Source: an uncultured Anaerotruncus sp. (GTDB lineage: Bacteria > Bacillota > Clostridia > Oscillospirales > Acutalibacteraceae). Taken from it: a stretch of DNA of 64,000 nucleotides. The position numbers and the translations under genes were made by a program. The stretch covers positions 62,001 through 126,000 of the forward strand of contig UQDL01000002.1 in assembly GCA_900539775.1 (NCBI GenBank), read 5' to 3'. Positions 35,866 to 44,729 of the stretch are shown piece by piece. Position 1 is the first letter of the stretch, and each line of letters opens with the position of its first letter. The notes under the pieces are model-generated. The model was not told the origin of the DNA and did not search any database. It saw only the letters and a program-made list of their open reading frames with translations.

Positions 35866-38103
35866 ATGGCTAAAAGAAGAAAAAATAATAATGAATCAAA
35901 TACTTTAAGTGAGAATGTGCATATCGAAAATGCCGGCACGGTGGTTAATGAGGTTATAACAGATACTCTAAAAACCAACTATATGCCATATGCAATGAGC
36001 GTTATTCTTTCTCGTGCCATTCCGGAGATTGATGGTTTAAAACCGTCTCATCGCAAACTGTTGTATACAATGTACAATATGGGTCTGCTTACAGGAGGCA
36101 CAATAAAAAGCGCCAACATTGTCGGCAGAACGATGCAGCTTAACCCGCACGGTGATGCTTCAATTTATGATACTATGGTGCGCCTTTCAAGAGGCAATGA
36201 AACGCTGCTTTATCCATATGTTGAATCAAAGGGAAATTTCGGTAAGGCATATTCAAAAAACATGATGTATGCAGCATCACGATACACGGAAGCCAAGCTT
36301 GCTCCTATTTGCAATGAATTGTTTGGCGACATTAACAAAGACACGGTTGATTTTGTAGATAACTATGATAACACGATGAAAGAGCCACGTCTTTTGCCGG
36401 TAACTTTTCCTTCTGTATTGTGTAATGTAACAACCGGTATTGCTGTAGGTATGGCGTCTTCAATAGCTTCTTTCAATATCAAGGAAGTTTGTGAAACAAC
36501 AATTGCTCTTATGAAAAACGATGAGCATATTATTTCGGATACTCTTATTGCGCCTGATTTTGTCGGTGGCGGTTATATTATTTATGATAAGGACGAGCTT
36601 AATAAAATTTATGAAACAGGCAGAGGCTCTGTTAAGGTTCGTGCAAAATACAGCTATGATAAATCCGCAAACTGCATAGACATAACTCAAATTCCGCCAA
36701 CAACGACATCGGAAGCAATTATAGACAAGATTATTGACCTTGTTAAGGGTAATAAAATAAAAGAGATTTCCGACATCAGAGATGAAACAGATCTTAAAGG
36801 CTTAAAGATTACAATTGATTTAAAACGCGGCGTTGATGCGGATAAGCTTATGACAAGGCTTTACAAAATGACAACGCTTGAGGATTCATTCTCTTGTAAC
36901 TTTAATGTGCTTATTAACGGAAAACCCGGAGTAAGATCTGTTAAGGAACTTCTTAATGAATGGATTAAGTTTAGATTAACCTGCATTACAAGGCGTGTTA
37001 ATTTCAGTCTTACCAAAAAGCGCAATCAGCTTCATTTACTTAAAGGTCTTTCAAAAATTCTTTTGGATATAGATAAAGCTGTAAAAATAGTAAGGGAAAC
37101 AGAATCCGAGGCAGATGTTGTTCCAAACCTCATGATTGGCTTTGGAATTGATGAAATTCAGGCAGAATATGTTGCGGAAATAAAGCTTCGCCATTTAAAC
37201 AGAGAGTATATACTCAAACGAATCAGCGATATAGAAGCTCTTGAAAACGAAATAGCAGAGCTTGAAAAAATCCTTTCAAGTGAAGTTCGCAAAAAGAAAA
37301 TTATTATTTCAGAGCTTGAAAATGTTGTTAAAAAATACGATTCGGGCAGAAAATCGGAAATTCTTTATGATGTTGTTTATGACGATATGCAGGATGAGCC
37401 GGAAATTGCAGATTATCCCGTAACTGCTTTTATTTCCGCAGAAGGATATTTCAAAAAAATCAAAACAGCAAATTTACGCATGAGCGGTGAACAAAAGGTT
37501 AAAGAAGGCGACGAAATTAAAGAGCAAATTGAATGCTCAAATCGTGATGAATTGCTTGTGTTTAGCAATCAATGCCAGGTATATAAAGCAAAGCTTGATG
37601 ATTTTGCAGATACAAAAGCATCCGTGCTTGGCGATTATTTGCCTGCAAAGCTTCAAATGGATGAGTCGGAGCAGGTAAGCTATGTTTGTGTTGTCGGAGA
37701 GTATAAAGGCTATATGTTGTTTGTGTTTGAAAACGGCAAAGTAGCAAAGGTTGACATATCTGCTTATGAAACTAAAACAAACAGAAAAAAGCTAATAAAT
37801 GCCTATTCCGATAAATCTCCGCTTGTTGCAGCTGTATATTTGAGCGAAGACAGAGATATTGTTTTAGAATCTCAGGGCGGGCGTAAATTGCTCTTTAATT
37901 CAGCAGTGCTTCTTTCAAAAACAACAAAGAATACTCAGGGTATTCAGGTTATGACTCTCAAAAAGAAAAATGATAAGATTATTTCAATTCATTTTTATAA
38001 AGAGGGTGAATTTGAAAAGGAATGGCGCTACAGACCCAAAAATTTGCCTGCAGCAGGTGCAGTTCCCAGCGCTGCTGATATCGGCGAACAAATTACGTTC
38101 TGA
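35866..38103 (+). CDS. Type II DNA topoisomerase DNA-cleaving subunit (divergent GyrA/ParC)
   Basis: A 745-residue GyrA/ParC-type subunit. The active-site tyrosine is Tyr140 in SRYTEAKL (usual MRYTEARL). PEIDGLKPSHRKLLYTMYNMG, a variant NPHGDASIYDTMVRLS, and a coiled coil near 440-485 are visible, followed by a C-terminal region with only loosely repeated beta-pinwheel-like blades. The quinolone-determining segment reads GDASIYDTMV. It is co-transcribed with the B subunit. Whether it relaxes, decatenates or supercoils cannot be told from sequence. Confidence 0.85.
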   Translation: MAKRRKNNNESNTLSENVHIENAGTVVNEVITDTLKTNYMPYAMSVILSRAIPEIDGLKPSHRKLLYTMYNMGLLTGGTIKSANIVGRTMQLNPHGDASIYDTMVRLSRGNETLLYPYVESKGNFGKAYSKNMMYAASRYTEAKLAPICNELFGDINKDTVDFVDNYDNTMKEPRLLPVTFPSVLCNVTTGIAVGMASSIASFNIKEVCETTIALMKNDEHIISDTLIAPDFVGGGYIIYDKDELNKIYETGRGSVKVRAKYSYDKSANCIDITQIPPTTTSEAIIDKIIDLVKGNKIKEISDIRDETDLKGLKITIDLKRGVDADKLMTRLYKMTTLEDSFSCNFNVLINGKPGVRSVKELLNEWIKFRLTCITRRVNFSLTKKRNQLHLLKGLSKILLDIDKAVKIVRETESEADVVPNLMIGFGIDEIQAEYVAEIKLRHLNREYILKRISDIEALENEIAELEKILSSEVRKKKIIISELENVVKKYDSGRKSEILYDVVYDDMQDEPEIADYPVTAFISAEGYFKKIKTANLRMSGEQKVKEGDEIKEQIECSNRDELLVFSNQCQVYKAKLDDFADTKASVLGDYLPAKLQMDESEQVSYVCVVGEYKGYMLFVFENGKVAKVDISAYETKTNRKKLINAYSDKSPLVAAVYLSEDRDIVLESQGGRKLLFNSAVLLSKTTKNTQGIQVMTLKKKNDKIISIHFYKEGEFEKEWRYRPKNLPAAGAVPSAADIGEQITF

Positions 38104-38127
38104 TATATTATTTGTTTCGCAGAAAAA

Positions 38128-38148
38128 TGCTCGGTTTGATACCGAGCA
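38128..38148 (+). terminator. Hairpin after the topoisomerase operon
   Basis: TGCTCGGT pairs perfectly with ACCGAGCA around a 5-base loop, but only an AT-rich tract, not a T run, follows. It is a weak terminator or a 3'-end stabiliser. Confidence 0.5.
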
Positions 38149-38204
38149 ATAATTGATTATTTGATAACGCAAAAAAATTCTGTTTATTAAATATAAAAAA
38201 ACAC

Positions 38205-38233
38205 TTGCATTGGCGCTGTTGTTGTGCTATAAT
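38205..38233 (+). promoter_or_regulatory. Promoter of secG
   Basis: TTGCAT at 38205-38210 and a perfect TATAAT at 38228-38233 with a 17-base spacer. The preceding AAAAACAC matches the region upstream of the rpmE -35 box. Confidence 0.8.
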
Positions 38234-38267
38234 CCTGTAGTATTAAGTATCTACGGAGGATTTATCA

Positions 38268-38516
38268 ATGCTTTGGTATCATTATGTATTCGGTGCAATT
38301 TTGATAATTTTATCTATAATAATCATCGCTGTTGTTTTGCTTCAGGAAGGTCGTTCTCAAAATCTTTCCGGTGCAATTGCCGGCGGTGCCGACACATTTC
38401 TCGGTAAAACCAAAGGCCGCACAATTGAGGCTAAGCTTGAGAAAATAACTAAATGGCTTATAGGTGTATTCTTTGTAATTGTGCTTGCGGCATTTCTTGT
38501 TTTCTTGTTTGTTTAA
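38268..38516 (+). CDS. secG: Preprotein translocase subunit SecG
   Basis: An 82-residue SecG with two membrane spans (about 5-22 and 60-81) joined by the conserved cytoplasmic loop LLQEGRSQNLSGAIAGGADTFLGKTKGRTIEA. It assists SecYE/SecA in protein export. The strong CGGAGG at 38253-38258 fixes the start. It is a single gene between its own promoter and terminator. The usual neighbour rnr (RNase R) is not present. Confidence 0.95.
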   Translation: MLWYHYVFGAILIILSIIIIAVVLLQEGRSQNLSGAIAGGADTFLGKTKGRTIEAKLEKITKWLIGVFFVIVLAAFLVFLFV

Positions 38517-38529
38517 TAGGAAGAATTTG

Positions 38530-38561
38530 ATAACCTTGCGTTAAGCAAGGTTATTTTTTTT
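38530..38561 (+). terminator. Intrinsic terminator of secG
   Basis: ATAACCTTGC at 38530-38539 pairs with GCAAGGTTAT at 38545-38554 around GTTAA, followed by a T8 run. Confidence 0.9.
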
Positions 38562-38569
38562 GGTGAAAT

Positions 38570-39433
38570 ATGGATTATGTTGTTGTTGATTTAGAATGGA
38601 ATAATGCATTCGATTATAAAACTAAAAAAGGAATAAATGAAATTATTGAAATAGGGGCTGTACGGCTAAACAGGCGTTTGCAAGTTGTGGACACCTTTAA
38701 GCAACTAATCAAACCCAAGCTTTCAAAAAAACTTTCGAAAAGATTTATTGATTTAACCGGGATTACTCAGGAAGAGATTTCGGAATACGGCATTCCGTTT
38801 GATCGCGCAATCGCTGATTTTACAAGATGGTCGGCAGGAGATGATGTGCTGTTTATGAGTTGGTCAAACAGTGATCTCTATGTGCTTGTTTCCAACTATC
38901 AGCGCTTCTTTGGCACAACTTCCGTGGATTTTATAAATAAATACATGGATGTACAAAAATATTGCCAAGGTGAAATGAAAATAGCAGGCAAAGATCAAGT
39001 TAGTCTTTCACATTGTGCGGAAATGCTGAACATATCTATTGATGATTTGTCGCTTCATCGTGCGCTTGAGGATTGTTATTTGGAAGCCGAGTGCTTCAAG
39101 GCGGTATACAACAAGAACTCGCTTGCAGAGCAGATAAGCATTTGCGATGATGATTTCTTTGCCCGCCTTGCTTATAAGCCATATTTGCTTACAGCTCCGG
39201 TTTCCTCTCACTATAATCTTTACAAAGATGAATTCTTTTGCCCCGTATGCAATGAGCGAATGACTCGGTTAAGCGATGCACAGGTAGTTAACAGCGCTTT
39301 TAAACTGGTTTGCGGCTGCAAAAATTGCAACAAAAAGTTTTGGATTTTTGTAAGAGCACGAAAAACTTATGACGGTGTAACACTTTCAAAAAGAGCCGTT
39401 ATGATGAATAAATCAAGAGCAAAAAAATATTAA
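38570..39433 (+). CDS. DEDDh 3'-5' exonuclease with C-terminal zinc ribbon
   Basis: A 287-residue protein. The N-terminal exonuclease fold has VDLEWN (Asp7, Glu9), a middle block with FMSWSNSDLYVL, and HRALEDC (His163, Asp168), which makes it the DEDDh class like DnaQ. Residues from about 220 form a separate zinc-ribbon-like module, CPVC (Cys224, Cys227) with CGCKNC (Cys248-Cys253). It is not fused to a polymerase. Whether it acts on DNA or RNA is unknown; related clostridial proteins resemble eukaryotic ERI-1-type exonucleases. Confidence 0.82.
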   Translation: MDYVVVDLEWNNAFDYKTKKGINEIIEIGAVRLNRRLQVVDTFKQLIKPKLSKKLSKRFIDLTGITQEEISEYGIPFDRAIADFTRWSAGDDVLFMSWSNSDLYVLVSNYQRFFGTTSVDFINKYMDVQKYCQGEMKIAGKDQVSLSHCAEMLNISIDDLSLHRALEDCYLEAECFKAVYNKNSLAEQISICDDDFFARLAYKPYLLTAPVSSHYNLYKDEFFCPVCNERMTRLSDAQVVNSAFKLVCGCKNCNKKFWIFVRARKTYDGVTLSKRAVMMNKSRAKKY

Positions 39434-39444
39434 CAAAAAATTTC

Positions 39445-39473
39445 TTTATTTAATTTAAGTTATATAGTATAAT
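39445..39473 (+). promoter_or_regulatory. Probable promoter of the class A PBP gene
   Basis: TATAAT at 39468-39473 with a weak TTTATT -35 at 39445-39450 (17-base spacer). An inverted repeat TCACAG/CTGTGA (39481-39500) sits at the predicted transcript start. Confidence 0.55.
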
Positions 39474-39538
39474 ATTTGCATCACAGTTCTTATTCTGTGA
39501 AAAATGTTTTATTTAATGCTTACAAAGGAGGTATGAAC

Positions 39539-41875
39539 ATGGCTAATGAATATGATGATCTTTTGGAATCATTTATGAATAATTCGGCTAAGGTTTATGA
39601 CGAAGATAAGAAAAGCCTTGAAAATAAGCCAAATAAAAAGCCTGCTGCATACATCGAAAGCGATAAAGCATCTAAGCAATCCGTTCAGCGCTCAAGAGGG
39701 AAAAAACCGTCTAAGCGTTCAAACAGCGGTGTTGCAGTTAAAAGCAAAGCACCGGCATCGCTTGCAGGTAGAATTATACTGGGCATATTGCTTGTTATTC
39801 TTGTTGTCGGCATAGTATGTGCTTCTGTTATAATGATTTACGGCTACAGTTATGTTCACGGCGATCCGGTTTTTAACCTCACAGAAGAAAAATATTCTCA
39901 AAACCAAACTTCTTTTATTTACGGTGAAAATGAAAGCGGCGATCAGGTTGAGCTTACAAGGCTTCACGGCGAGGAAAACCGCATCTGGGTTAATCTTGAG
40001 GATATGAGCCCTTATATGAAAGAGGCTTTCATTTCAATTGAAGATGAGCGCTTTTTAAAGCATCACGGAGTAGACTGGATACGCCTTGTTGGTGTTATTG
40101 TTAAAAGATCCAACAACGGCCAAGGCGGCTCAACCATAACACAGCAGCTTATTAAGAACCTAACCGACGAAAATGAAGTTACTATCGTAAGAAAGTTTAA
40201 TGAAATTCTTTCTGCTTTAAATATTGAAAAAAATTACAGCAAGGATGAAATCATAGAAGCTTATTTAAACACAATTTATCTTTCCGAAGGCTGCTATGGT
40301 GTTAAAACCGCTTCCGAAAAATACTTTGGTAAGGATGTTTCGGATCTTAATGCCGCCGAATGTGCTTCTATTGCATCAATCACTCAGTATCCAAGCAAAT
40401 ATGATCCGTTAAGGCATCCGGAAAACAATAAAAAGCGTCAAGAAAGAGTTCTTGAGAAAATGTTAAAAAGAGGCGTTCTCAATCAAGAAGAATATAACGC
40501 AGCATTAGATTATGAATTGGTGTACACAAACAGCGAAAACTACCAAGGAAGTCAAATTTCAAGTTCTCAAAGCTCTGCAAATGAAAATAAAATAAATTCC
40601 TACTATGTCGATTATGTAATTAAGTCTGTAATTGATGACTTGCAAAAAATGGGCTACACTCAAAAGAAAGCCAAGGCAATGCTTTACGGCGGCGGACTTA
40701 AAATATATACTGCCGTTGATTATGATGTTCAAAATGCGCTTGAAGATGTGTATGAAAATTATAAGAAAATGCCCGATAAAAAAGTTCAAGGCGCCATGGT
40801 TGTTATGGACTATGAAGGCAGAATTTTAGGCCTTGTCGGCGGAACAGGAGAGTATTCCGGCAAACTCGGTTTAAACAGAGCTTCTCAATCCGTTCGTCAG
40901 CCCGGTTCTGTTATCAAGCCACTGTCTGTGTATGGACCGGCATTTGAAAAAAGCCTGCAAGACAATAATGTGAATATTTATTGGTCAACAATGATTGAAG
41001 ATAAACCGCTTAAGAAAGTTAACGGAAAATGGTGGCCAACAAACGAAGGCGGTAAATATTCAGGTAATAATGTATCAATTCAGTACGGTCTTTCAAAGTC
41101 ATTAAACACGGTTTCGGCTCGTACGCTTGATAAAATAGGCGTTGACTATTCTTTCGATTACATTACTCAGCGTTTCCACATTTCAACCTTGAAAGTGCAG
41201 GATGAGGATTATGCACCGCTTGCAACCGGCTCGCTTACAAACGGCGTTACGACTCTTGAAATGACTGCTGCATATGCTACCTTCGGCAACGGCGGCGTTT
41301 ACTACAAGCCATATAGCTATTATAAAATCGAGGATAGCCAAGGTAACGTTCTTATTCAAACAGATGTTAATGCAACTAAAGAGCAAGCCCTTTCTGAGAG
41401 CACTGCTTGGCTTATGAATAAGCTGTTACAAACAGTTATGACTTCCGGCACCGGTACCTCATATAAGCTCTCAAACACAGAATGTTTTGGTAAAACAGGT
41501 ACAACTACCGGTTCTAAAGACCGTTGGTTTATCGGAGGCACACCCGAATATATTGCTGCTGTTTGGTATGGTTATGATACTCCTAAAGAGATTTATTATA
41601 AGCTTTCTCCAAACCCGTCCGGCACAATTTGGAAAACAGTTATGTCTGAAATTTATGATGCAAAGGGAACAGAAAAGAAAACCTTCCCCGAATATGACGG
41701 CATCGTAAAAAAAGGCGAAGGCTGGTATGATAAAAACAATATGCCGTCCTCAAGTCATTTCAGTGCCGCTGAAGAAGCAACTAAGAAGAATTCCGGAGAA
41801 AGTGAAAATACCACTGAAGAAAAAACATCTTCGGAAAGCAACGAAAAGCCAACTTCCGCTGAAAGCGAAGATTGA
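39539..41875 (+). CDS. Bifunctional penicillin-binding protein 1A-type (class A PBP)
   Basis: A 778-residue glycosyltransferase/transpeptidase. A Lys/Ser-rich cytoplasmic segment of about 75 residues precedes one membrane span (about 76-102). The GT51 domain has Glu168 in SIEDERFLKHHG and the GGSTITQQLIKN block. The transpeptidase motifs are SVIK (Ser457, Lys460), an SLN-type motif (KSLNT) and KTGTT (Lys652). The extracellular tail is rich in Ser, Thr and Glu and disordered. The ATG at 39539 is chosen because AAGGAGG ends 7 bases before it; the ATG at 39533 would be too close. Confidence 0.95.
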   Translation: MANEYDDLLESFMNNSAKVYDEDKKSLENKPNKKPAAYIESDKASKQSVQRSRGKKPSKRSNSGVAVKSKAPASLAGRIILGILLVILVVGIVCASVIMIYGYSYVHGDPVFNLTEEKYSQNQTSFIYGENESGDQVELTRLHGEENRIWVNLEDMSPYMKEAFISIEDERFLKHHGVDWIRLVGVIVKRSNNGQGGSTITQQLIKNLTDENEVTIVRKFNEILSALNIEKNYSKDEIIEAYLNTIYLSEGCYGVKTASEKYFGKDVSDLNAAECASIASITQYPSKYDPLRHPENNKKRQERVLEKMLKRGVLNQEEYNAALDYELVYTNSENYQGSQISSSQSSANENKINSYYVDYVIKSVIDDLQKMGYTQKKAKAMLYGGGLKIYTAVDYDVQNALEDVYENYKKMPDKKVQGAMVVMDYEGRILGLVGGTGEYSGKLGLNRASQSVRQPGSVIKPLSVYGPAFEKSLQDNNVNIYWSTMIEDKPLKKVNGKWWPTNEGGKYSGNNVSIQYGLSKSLNTVSARTLDKIGVDYSFDYITQRFHISTLKVQDEDYAPLATGSLTNGVTTLEMTAAYATFGNGGVYYKPYSYYKIEDSQGNVLIQTDVNATKEQALSESTAWLMNKLLQTVMTSGTGTSYKLSNTECFGKTGTTTGSKDRWFIGGTPEYIAAVWYGYDTPKEIYYKLSPNPSGTIWKTVMSEIYDAKGTEKKTFPEYDGIVKKGEGWYDKNNMPSSSHFSAAEEATKKNSGESENTTEEKTSSESNEKPTSAESED

Positions 41876-41879
41876 TTTG

Positions 41880-41910
41880 CAGGCGGCATCGCTTGATGCC
41901 GCCTGTTTTT
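41880..41910 (+). terminator. Intrinsic terminator of the PBP1A-type gene
   Basis: CAGGCGGCATC at 41880-41890 pairs with GATGCCGCCTG at 41895-41905 around a 4-base loop, then T5. Confidence 0.9.
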
Positions 41911-41928
41911 CTTACGAAAGGGTTCAAT

Positions 41929-42342
41929 ATGATAATAATGTCTGTGGACTACGGAGACGCACGCACAGGTGTTGCATTTTGTGATAAAAGCGAAATTCTT
42001 GCATCTCCGTATACGGTTGTTAAAGAAACTTATCTTCCGAAGCTTGCGACAAAGCTTTCCGATATAGCAGCAGAAAAGCATGCTGAAAAAATTATTGTAG
42101 GTTTGCCCGTTAATATGGACGGTACATACGGCTACAGATGCGATGAATGCAAAAAACTCGGCGTTGAACTTAACAATTTAACCGGTTTGCCTGTTGACTA
42201 CCAGGATGAGCGACTTACAACCGTTATTGCACACGGCTATTTGAACGACACAAATGTGCGTGGTAAAAAGAGAAAAGAAACCGTTGATGCGGTTTCGGCA
42301 GTGGTAATATTGCAATCATACATAGATAAGAATAAAAATTAA
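41929..42342 (+). CDS. ruvX: Putative pre-16S rRNA nuclease / Holliday junction resolvase (YqgF/RuvX)
   Basis: A 137-residue RNase H-fold nuclease of the YqgF family, implicated in 16S rRNA 5'-end maturation. Motifs are SVDYGDARTGVA (Asp7), KIIVGLPVNMDGT, DYQDERLTT with its conserved Glu, and ETVDAVSAVVILQSYID with the C-terminal Asp. GAAAGGG lies 7 bases before the ATG at 41929; a longer frame beginning in the terminator was rejected. Confidence 0.94.
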   Translation: MIIMSVDYGDARTGVAFCDKSEILASPYTVVKETYLPKLATKLSDIAAEKHAEKIIVGLPVNMDGTYGYRCDECKKLGVELNNLTGLPVDYQDERLTTVIAHGYLNDTNVRGKKRKETVDAVSAVVILQSYIDKNKN

Positions 42343-42372
42343 CTGACAACCGTAATTATTTACGGTGATTAT

Positions 42373-42891
42373 ATGGAAATAAAGATTAAATCTTTTAAGA
42401 TCAGAATTGAATTTTCATTTATTCTTGTTGTGTGCGCTGCACTTGTATTAGATCTTAACGCCGTTGCCGATGTTTTAATATATTCTTTACTGCACGAACT
42501 CGGTCATATAGCGGCGATATACATTTTAGGCGAAAGTGCAGAAAGTTTAACTCTTTCGTGTTGCGGCGCTTCGTTAAAATATAAAAATAATATTTCAACT
42601 GTAAAAGAGGCAATAATCGCTGCGGCAGGCCCCGCAGTCAACTTAGTGCTTTTTTGTTTTCTGAATGATAAAATAAACTTGTTGCTTTTTATTTTAAATG
42701 TTTTACCGATTTTTCCTCTTGACGGAGGTCGAATCGTTAAATGTGTTTTTCCTAAGAGCCACCATACCGTCGGGATTATATTTTTAGCGTTGCTCACGGT
42801 TTTGTCTCTGTGTTTTTTGTTTAAGTACAAAACTTTCAATTTGTTAATAATAACCATATACTTATGGACAGTTAATTTGAGGATACTATGA
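42373..42891 (+). CDS. Site-2 protease family (M50) membrane metalloprotease, SpoIVFB-like
   Basis: A 172-residue integral membrane protein with about five hydrophobic segments. The zinc motif HELGH (His41, Glu42, His45) lies in the second segment and the third ligand is Asp117 in FPLDGGR, as in M50B intramembrane proteases. SpoIVFB processes pro-sigma-K in sporulating bacilli, but the target here is unknown and no SpoIVFA-like partner is adjacent. It overlaps the next gene by 4 bases. Confidence 0.88.
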   Translation: MEIKIKSFKIRIEFSFILVVCAALVLDLNAVADVLIYSLLHELGHIAAIYILGESAESLTLSCCGASLKYKNNISTVKEAIIAAAGPAVNLVLFCFLNDKINLLLFILNVLPIFPLDGGRIVKCVFPKSHHTVGIIFLALLTVLSLCFLFKYKTFNLLIITIYLWTVNLRIL

Positions 42892-44729
42892 AAAAATCTA
42901 TTGAAAAGATACTGCAATATGTTCAAAAGCCTGCCCGATATGCCGGCGGCGAGCTTAACAGCGTCATAAAGGATAAATCAAAAATTGATTTAAGATATGC
43001 CTTTTGCTTCCCGGATTTGTATGAAATCGGAATGAGTCATCTGGGTATGAAAATTCTTTATTCGCTTGTAAACAGCAGGGATGATGCATGGTGCGAGAGA
43101 GTGTTTGCACCTGATTCCGATATGGAAGAGCAAATGCGAAAAAACAATGTTCCGCTTTTTGCTCTTGAAAGCGGAGATTTCATAAAAGATTTTGATTTGA
43201 TAGGCTTTACCCTTATGTATGAACTTTCATACACAAATGTGCTTAATATGCTTGATTTGGCCGGCATTCCTTTGTTGGCTAAAGACAGAAAAGACCTAGC
43301 GCCGATAATATGCTGCGGTGGCCCGTGTGCCTGCAATCCTGAGCCTATTGTTGATTTTGTGGATATTGTTTTTCTCGGTGATGGCGAAGAATCAACAATG
43401 GAACTTTTGGATTTGCTGAAAAAATGCAAGAAAAACGGTGAATCAAAACACGATTTTTTGCTCAAAGCAAAGGATTTAAGAGGAGTATATGTGCCTTCAT
43501 TCTATAAAGACAGTTATAATGAAGACGGCACTTTAAAAGAACTGAAACCGCTTTACGGAGCACCGGCAAAAATAAAAAAAGCCGTTGTTTCAGATATGAA
43601 CAAATGCTTTTATCCGTCTTCTTTTGTTGTGCCATTTATGAGTATCGTTCACGACAGAGCTGTTGAGGAAATTTTCAGAGGTTGCATCAGAGGCTGCCGT
43701 TTTTGCCAAGCCGGCTTTACTTACAGACCGATAAGAGAAAAAAGCGTTGCCACAATAAATGAACAGGCAAAGGCTCTAATAAAGTCAACGGGTTATGACG
43801 AGCTTTCTTTATGCTCACTTTCAACTTCCGATCACAGCTGTGTAAATGAAATGCTTTCTTCTCTTATAGATTGGACAGTTAAGGATAAAATCAGCCTTTC
43901 TCTCCCATCTTTGCGTGTTGACAATTTTTCAGATGAACTGGTAGACAAGTTAAACAAAGTGCGAAAGAGCGGATTGACATTTGCGGCAGAAGCAGGAACA
44001 CAAAGGCTTCGTGATGTTATAAACAAAAACATTACAGAAGATGAAGTGTTGACCACCTGCAAAAAAGCTTTTGATAACGGGTGGACTTCGGTTAAATTAT
44101 ATTTCATGATGGGGCTTCCTACCGAAACTATGGAAGATATCGAAGGCATTGCAGAACTTGCGATGAATGTTGTTCATACCTTTTATAAAAATCCAAGCCG
44201 TCAAAAAGGAACAGGTGTTCAGGTATCCGTAAGCTGTGCATCATTTATTCCGAAGCCGTTTACTCCGTTCCAATGGGAACCGGAGGACTCAATGGAAAGC
44301 CTACAGGCCAAGCAGGCTCATTTGCTTGAATCTATTCCCTCAAAAAAAATTAAAGTGTCTTATCATCAAACACCAACATCATTACTTGAAGGTGTTCTTG
44401 CAAGAGGGGACAGAAGGCTTGGAAAGGTTATGCTCGATGCTTATAAGCTTGGTTGTAAATTTGATTCATGGGACGACAGATTTAAATTTGATTCTTGGAT
44501 GGCTGCGTTTGAAAAAAACGGTATTGATCCTTTTTTCTATACAAAGCGCAGGCGTCCGTTTGACGAACTTTTGCCGTGGGATCATATTGATTACGGCGTT
44601 TCCCGAAAGTTCCTTGAAAATGAAAACAAAAAGGCGCACGAGTGCAAAACAACTCCGCATTGCCGCATAAAGTGTGCCGGTTGCGGAGCAAATATGCTTA
44701 ACGGAGGTAATTGTGATGCGAGAGGTTAG
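42888..44729 (+). CDS. B12-binding-domain radical SAM protein, TIGR03960 family
   Basis: A 613-residue protein. The N-terminal cobalamin-binding-like domain (about 30-180) includes CFPDLYEIGMSHLG and FLGDGEESTMELL. The radical SAM domain has the 4Fe-4S motif CxxxCxxC at Cys266, Cys270, Cys273 (CIRGCRFC). A Cys-rich C-terminus, CKTTPHCRIKCAGCG, may hold a second metal site. The reaction is unknown. The family is nearly always next to a TIGR03936/DUF2344 gene, as it is here with a 14-base overlap. Confidence 0.92.
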   Translation: MKKSIEKILQYVQKPARYAGGELNSVIKDKSKIDLRYAFCFPDLYEIGMSHLGMKILYSLVNSRDDAWCERVFAPDSDMEEQMRKNNVPLFALESGDFIKDFDLIGFTLMYELSYTNVLNMLDLAGIPLLAKDRKDLAPIICCGGPCACNPEPIVDFVDIVFLGDGEESTMELLDLLKKCKKNGESKHDFLLKAKDLRGVYVPSFYKDSYNEDGTLKELKPLYGAPAKIKKAVVSDMNKCFYPSSFVVPFMSIVHDRAVEEIFRGCIRGCRFCQAGFTYRPIREKSVATINEQAKALIKSTGYDELSLCSLSTSDHSCVNEMLSSLIDWTVKDKISLSLPSLRVDNFSDELVDKLNKVRKSGLTFAAEAGTQRLRDVINKNITEDEVLTTCKKAFDNGWTSVKLYFMMGLPTETMEDIEGIAELAMNVVHTFYKNPSRQKGTGVQVSVSCASFIPKPFTPFQWEPEDSMESLQAKQAHLLESIPSKKIKVSYHQTPTSLLEGVLARGDRRLGKVMLDAYKLGCKFDSWDDRFKFDSWMAAFEKNGIDPFFYTKRRRPFDELLPWDHIDYGVSRKFLENENKKAHECKTTPHCRIKCAGCGANMLNGGNCDARG

